From Bacteroidota bacterium (GTDB lineage Bacteria > Bacteroidota > Bacteroidia > Bacteroidales > CAIXZF01): 44,466 nt of DNA. Below the pieces are notes generated by a model. The model made no database searches and was not told the DNA's origin. It saw only the letters and a list, made by a program, of their open reading frames with translations. The stretch lies in assembly GCA_026391855.1 (NCBI GenBank), contig JAPLDE010000021.1:1-44466 (forward strand). The letters run 5' to 3'. Position numbers and translations under genes: made by a program. Position 1 is the first letter of the stretch. Every line of letters starts with the position of its first letter. Shown here in pieces: positions 42,673 through 44,466 of this stretch.

Positions 42673-43365
42673 ATGTGTTTTTCAGCTGGTGCAAGTTTCA
42701 GTGCAAGTGCAGTAATTTTGTTGATTGGAGTGATTGCGGTCACTGAAGCCAAAACAAAACCGTTTCGGTATTTTGCGGTTATTCCGTTGCTTTTTGCCAT
42801 GCAGCAGGGAATCGAGGGGTTACTCTGGCTGGTATTGGAATCGGGCCGTTACGAGGGCTGGAAGCACATCCTGACTCATTCCTTTCTGCTGTTTGCCTAC
42901 GTAGTATGGCCTATCTACATTCCTTTAAGCATGCGCATGCTCGAAACCAGTAAAAAGCGGAGAAAGCTCCAGGGTTATCTGTTAGTTACAGGCATTATTG
43001 TCTCGGCGGGTCTGGTTTATACTATGATCTTTCAGAATGTTCAGGCGATGATCAGTGACTACCACATTGATTACACTTTCGATTTTCAAATGGGTTATAC
43101 CTGGATCACTAATGGCATATATCTCCTGCCAACTGTTGGTTCTATGTTGTTTTCCAGTGTTAAAAGGGTATGGATCATGGGGGTATTCAACCTTCTTGCT
43201 TACCTGTTTACGAAATTCTTCTTCTTCGGGTATGTGGTTTCTATTTGGTGCTTTTTCGGCGCTCTGATCAGCACCATCGTGCTGTGGATCATAATGATAG
43301 AAAGGAGGAAGGCGGAGAGTTCTGTTAGGGTAAAGATGGAAGATAACAATCAAGCAACCGGATAA
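42673..43365 (+). CDS. DUF6629-like integral membrane protein
   Basis: From the ATG at 42673 this encodes 230 residues beginning MCFSAGASF, the characteristic start of the DUF6629-like family; the ATG at 42667 adds two residues. About seven hydrophobic helices are visible, including SASAVILLIGVIAV, SFLLFAYVVWPIYIPLSM, YLLVTGIIVSAGLVY and FFGALISTIVLWIIM. The basic, hydrophilic C-terminus follows a positive-inside pattern. The conserved QQ-x-x-EG-x-x-W segment sits in helix 2. Function is unknown. It is monocistronic, isolated by the terminator upstream and a convergent gene downstream. Confidence 0.75.
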   Translation: MCFSAGASFSASAVILLIGVIAVTEAKTKPFRYFAVIPLLFAMQQGIEGLLWLVLESGRYEGWKHILTHSFLLFAYVVWPIYIPLSMRMLETSKKRRKLQGYLLVTGIIVSAGLVYTMIFQNVQAMISDYHIDYTFDFQMGYTWITNGIYLLPTVGSMLFSSVKRVWIMGVFNLLAYLFTKFFFFGYVVSIWCFFGALISTIVLWIIMIERRKAESSVRVKMEDNNQATG

Positions 43366-43412
43366 TTTTTACTTCCAACAGCACATCAACACATTAGCAT
43401 ATCAGCCTATTC

Positions 43413-44466
43413 TCACTCCCCAGCCTCAACCGTAACGGCTTGACTTATAGCAGATTCACCTCCGTCTTTATAAACAACCTTCAGGGCATACTGGTATTTT
43501 CCTTTACCCATAAAGTCATCGTCAGTAAAAGTTAGATTTCCCGATTCAACAGTTCTATAGGCCATCAGGGCAGATCCATTTACCGACCGGTAAATCAGGA
43601 AGTAATACTTTCCCTCTTCAGTGTAATTCCAGCTGAGCATTAATTGTTTCTTTTCTTTCCAATAGCTTGCCTTCAGATTAGTTACACCCTTTCTTTTGCC
43701 GGTGTCGAATGTTTTGATCTGCAATGGATTTGCATATCTGGATTTATGTCCTGAGCTATCGTAGGCAGCCAGCGTAAATTCATAGAACATTTTGGATTTC
43801 AGCGATTTAACTGTATAACTGCTGACCTTCTGATTAACCGGCCATTCCGCTTCCCGGATCCAATCCGGGCTCCCGGCCTCCCGTTTATAGAGTACATGTT
43901 TGAGGACATCATTGCTGGTACTGGGGATCCATGACAGATATACGGAAGTTTCGCTGACTTTATAATCATTGAATACCGGGGGTATGGGAGGGATTGCATC
44001 GGGTCTCATAACAGTCAGGATATCAGACACTTTGGAATGATTGAAATTCCTGTCGACTGCTACGATCCTGTAATAGATCCTTTTAGAGAGTGTCACTTTT
44101 TTAATGGTATCGATATACATGGTATCCTTTACCGGGTATGGAGTAAGGTTTGAAAACTCATGGTTTAGGTCATTGGCAAAGAAAACACGGTAGCCTATGA
44201 TGTCTTTATCAGGTCCCAGTTTCCAGCGGAGGGTGACAATTCCGTTCGTGTCGGAAGAACCTCTCAATCCTGTAGGTTTTACCGGAGGAATGGAATCGAT
44301 CAGGATACCATAGGCTGTGATGGAAGAAGAAATATTTCCGGCCGTGTCAAAGGCATCTACAACATAGTAATTATCTCCCAGCGGGTTAGGATGCTCGTCA
44401 ATATATTCAGTGGCAGAAGGAGGAAGGACCTTATCCCCGAAAGGCTCGAAAGGGCCGTTTACGTTG
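43413..44466 (-). CDS. Fibronectin type III repeat protein, N-terminal part outside the window
   Basis: The minus-strand frame is open from the window edge to a TGA at 43413-43415, giving about 351 residues without a start; the first internal Met (44267) is not the true start. Successive FN3-like domains are visible: a partial first one ending NYYVVDAFDTAGN, then segments with VTLRWKLGPDKDIIGYRVFF, VYLSWIPSTSNDVLKHVLYK and LMLSWNYTEEGKYYFLIYRS. No T9SS sorting domain is present at the VTVEAGE end. Such proteins are usually exported and bind surface polymers or proteins; the missing N-terminus may hold a catalytic domain. Confidence 0.75.
   Translation of the reverse strand, partial: NVNGPFEPFGDKVLPPSATEYIDEHPNPLGDNYYVVDAFDTAGNISSSITAYGILIDSIPPVKPTGLRGSSDTNGIVTLRWKLGPDKDIIGYRVFFANDLNHEFSNLTPYPVKDTMYIDTIKKVTLSKRIYYRIVAVDRNFNHSKVSDILTVMRPDAIPPIPPVFNDYKVSETSVYLSWIPSTSNDVLKHVLYKREAGSPDWIREAEWPVNQKVSSYTVKSLKSKMFYEFTLAAYDSSGHKSRYANPLQIKTFDTGKRKGVTNLKASYWKEKKQLMLSWNYTEEGKYYFLIYRSVNGSALMAYRTVESGNLTFTDDDFMGKGKYQYALKVVYKDGGESAISQAVTVEAGE

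Overview
The window looks like a chromosomal segment from a member of Bacteroidota, probably Bacteroidales-like. The evidence is several secreted proteins with type IX secretion (T9SS) C-terminal sorting domains, FISUMP (Fibrobacter succinogenes major paralogous) proteins, a gingipain-type C25 protease, a propeller-Y_Y_Y sensor kinase, and promoter boxes that fit the Bacteroidota TAnnTTTG -7 consensus. No phage, CRISPR array or intact insertion sequence is visible.

Region 1 (1-1908) holds the tail of a SAM-hydroxide adenosyltransferase (DUF62-type), an RhlE-like DEAD-box helicase and a small cyclophilin. Region 2 (1986-14232) is the metabolic centrepiece: a version of the yge/ygf/ssnA/xdhD purine-catabolism locus known from E. 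coli and from anaerobic urate-degrading gut bacteria. The minus-strand operon runs ygfK - PLP enzyme - threonine-synthase-like PLP enzyme - xdhD-like molybdenum hydroxylase - ssnA, with three 4-bp overlaps. It diverges from ygeY-ygeW over a 153-bp promoter region. The classical diaminopropionate ammonia-lyase (ygeX) is absent, and two unrelated-looking fold-type II PLP enzymes stand inside the operon instead. hyuA, ygfM and the yqeB/yqeC selenium accessory genes are not in the window.

Region 3 (14413-23199) has an AAA/DUF4143 ATPase, a tRNA-Arg(CCG) with a terminator, a decayed spacer, a T9SS cargo protein, a GyrI-like remnant and a cluster of FISUMP surface proteins. Two FISUMP genes are intact; a third has a nonsense codon and a lost start, and a fourth survives only as a tail. 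Region 4 (23674-27795) has an ArsR-type regulator and a compact polar-amino-acid ABC transporter. Its lipoprotein/permease carries a full solute-binding domain flanked by two complementary half domains, and its ATPase ends in a degenerate RsbW/GHKL-like domain.

Region 5 (27923-34139) holds a 1573-aa C25 protease with dockerin-like, cohesin-like and T9SS modules, an exported esterase and two small proteins, with a perfect inverted repeat in front of one. Region 6 (34267-42553) holds a sensor kinase and a NarL-type response regulator with overlapping genes. They are followed, behind a good promoter, by a beta-helix-like secreted protein and a T9SS protein with six tandem DTDPGFG repeats plus the same dockerin/cohesin-like cassette as the protease. 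The window closes with a DUF6629-like membrane protein and the C-terminal part of a fibronectin type III protein that runs off the end.

All functional calls come from reading motifs and context by eye; no similarity search was run.
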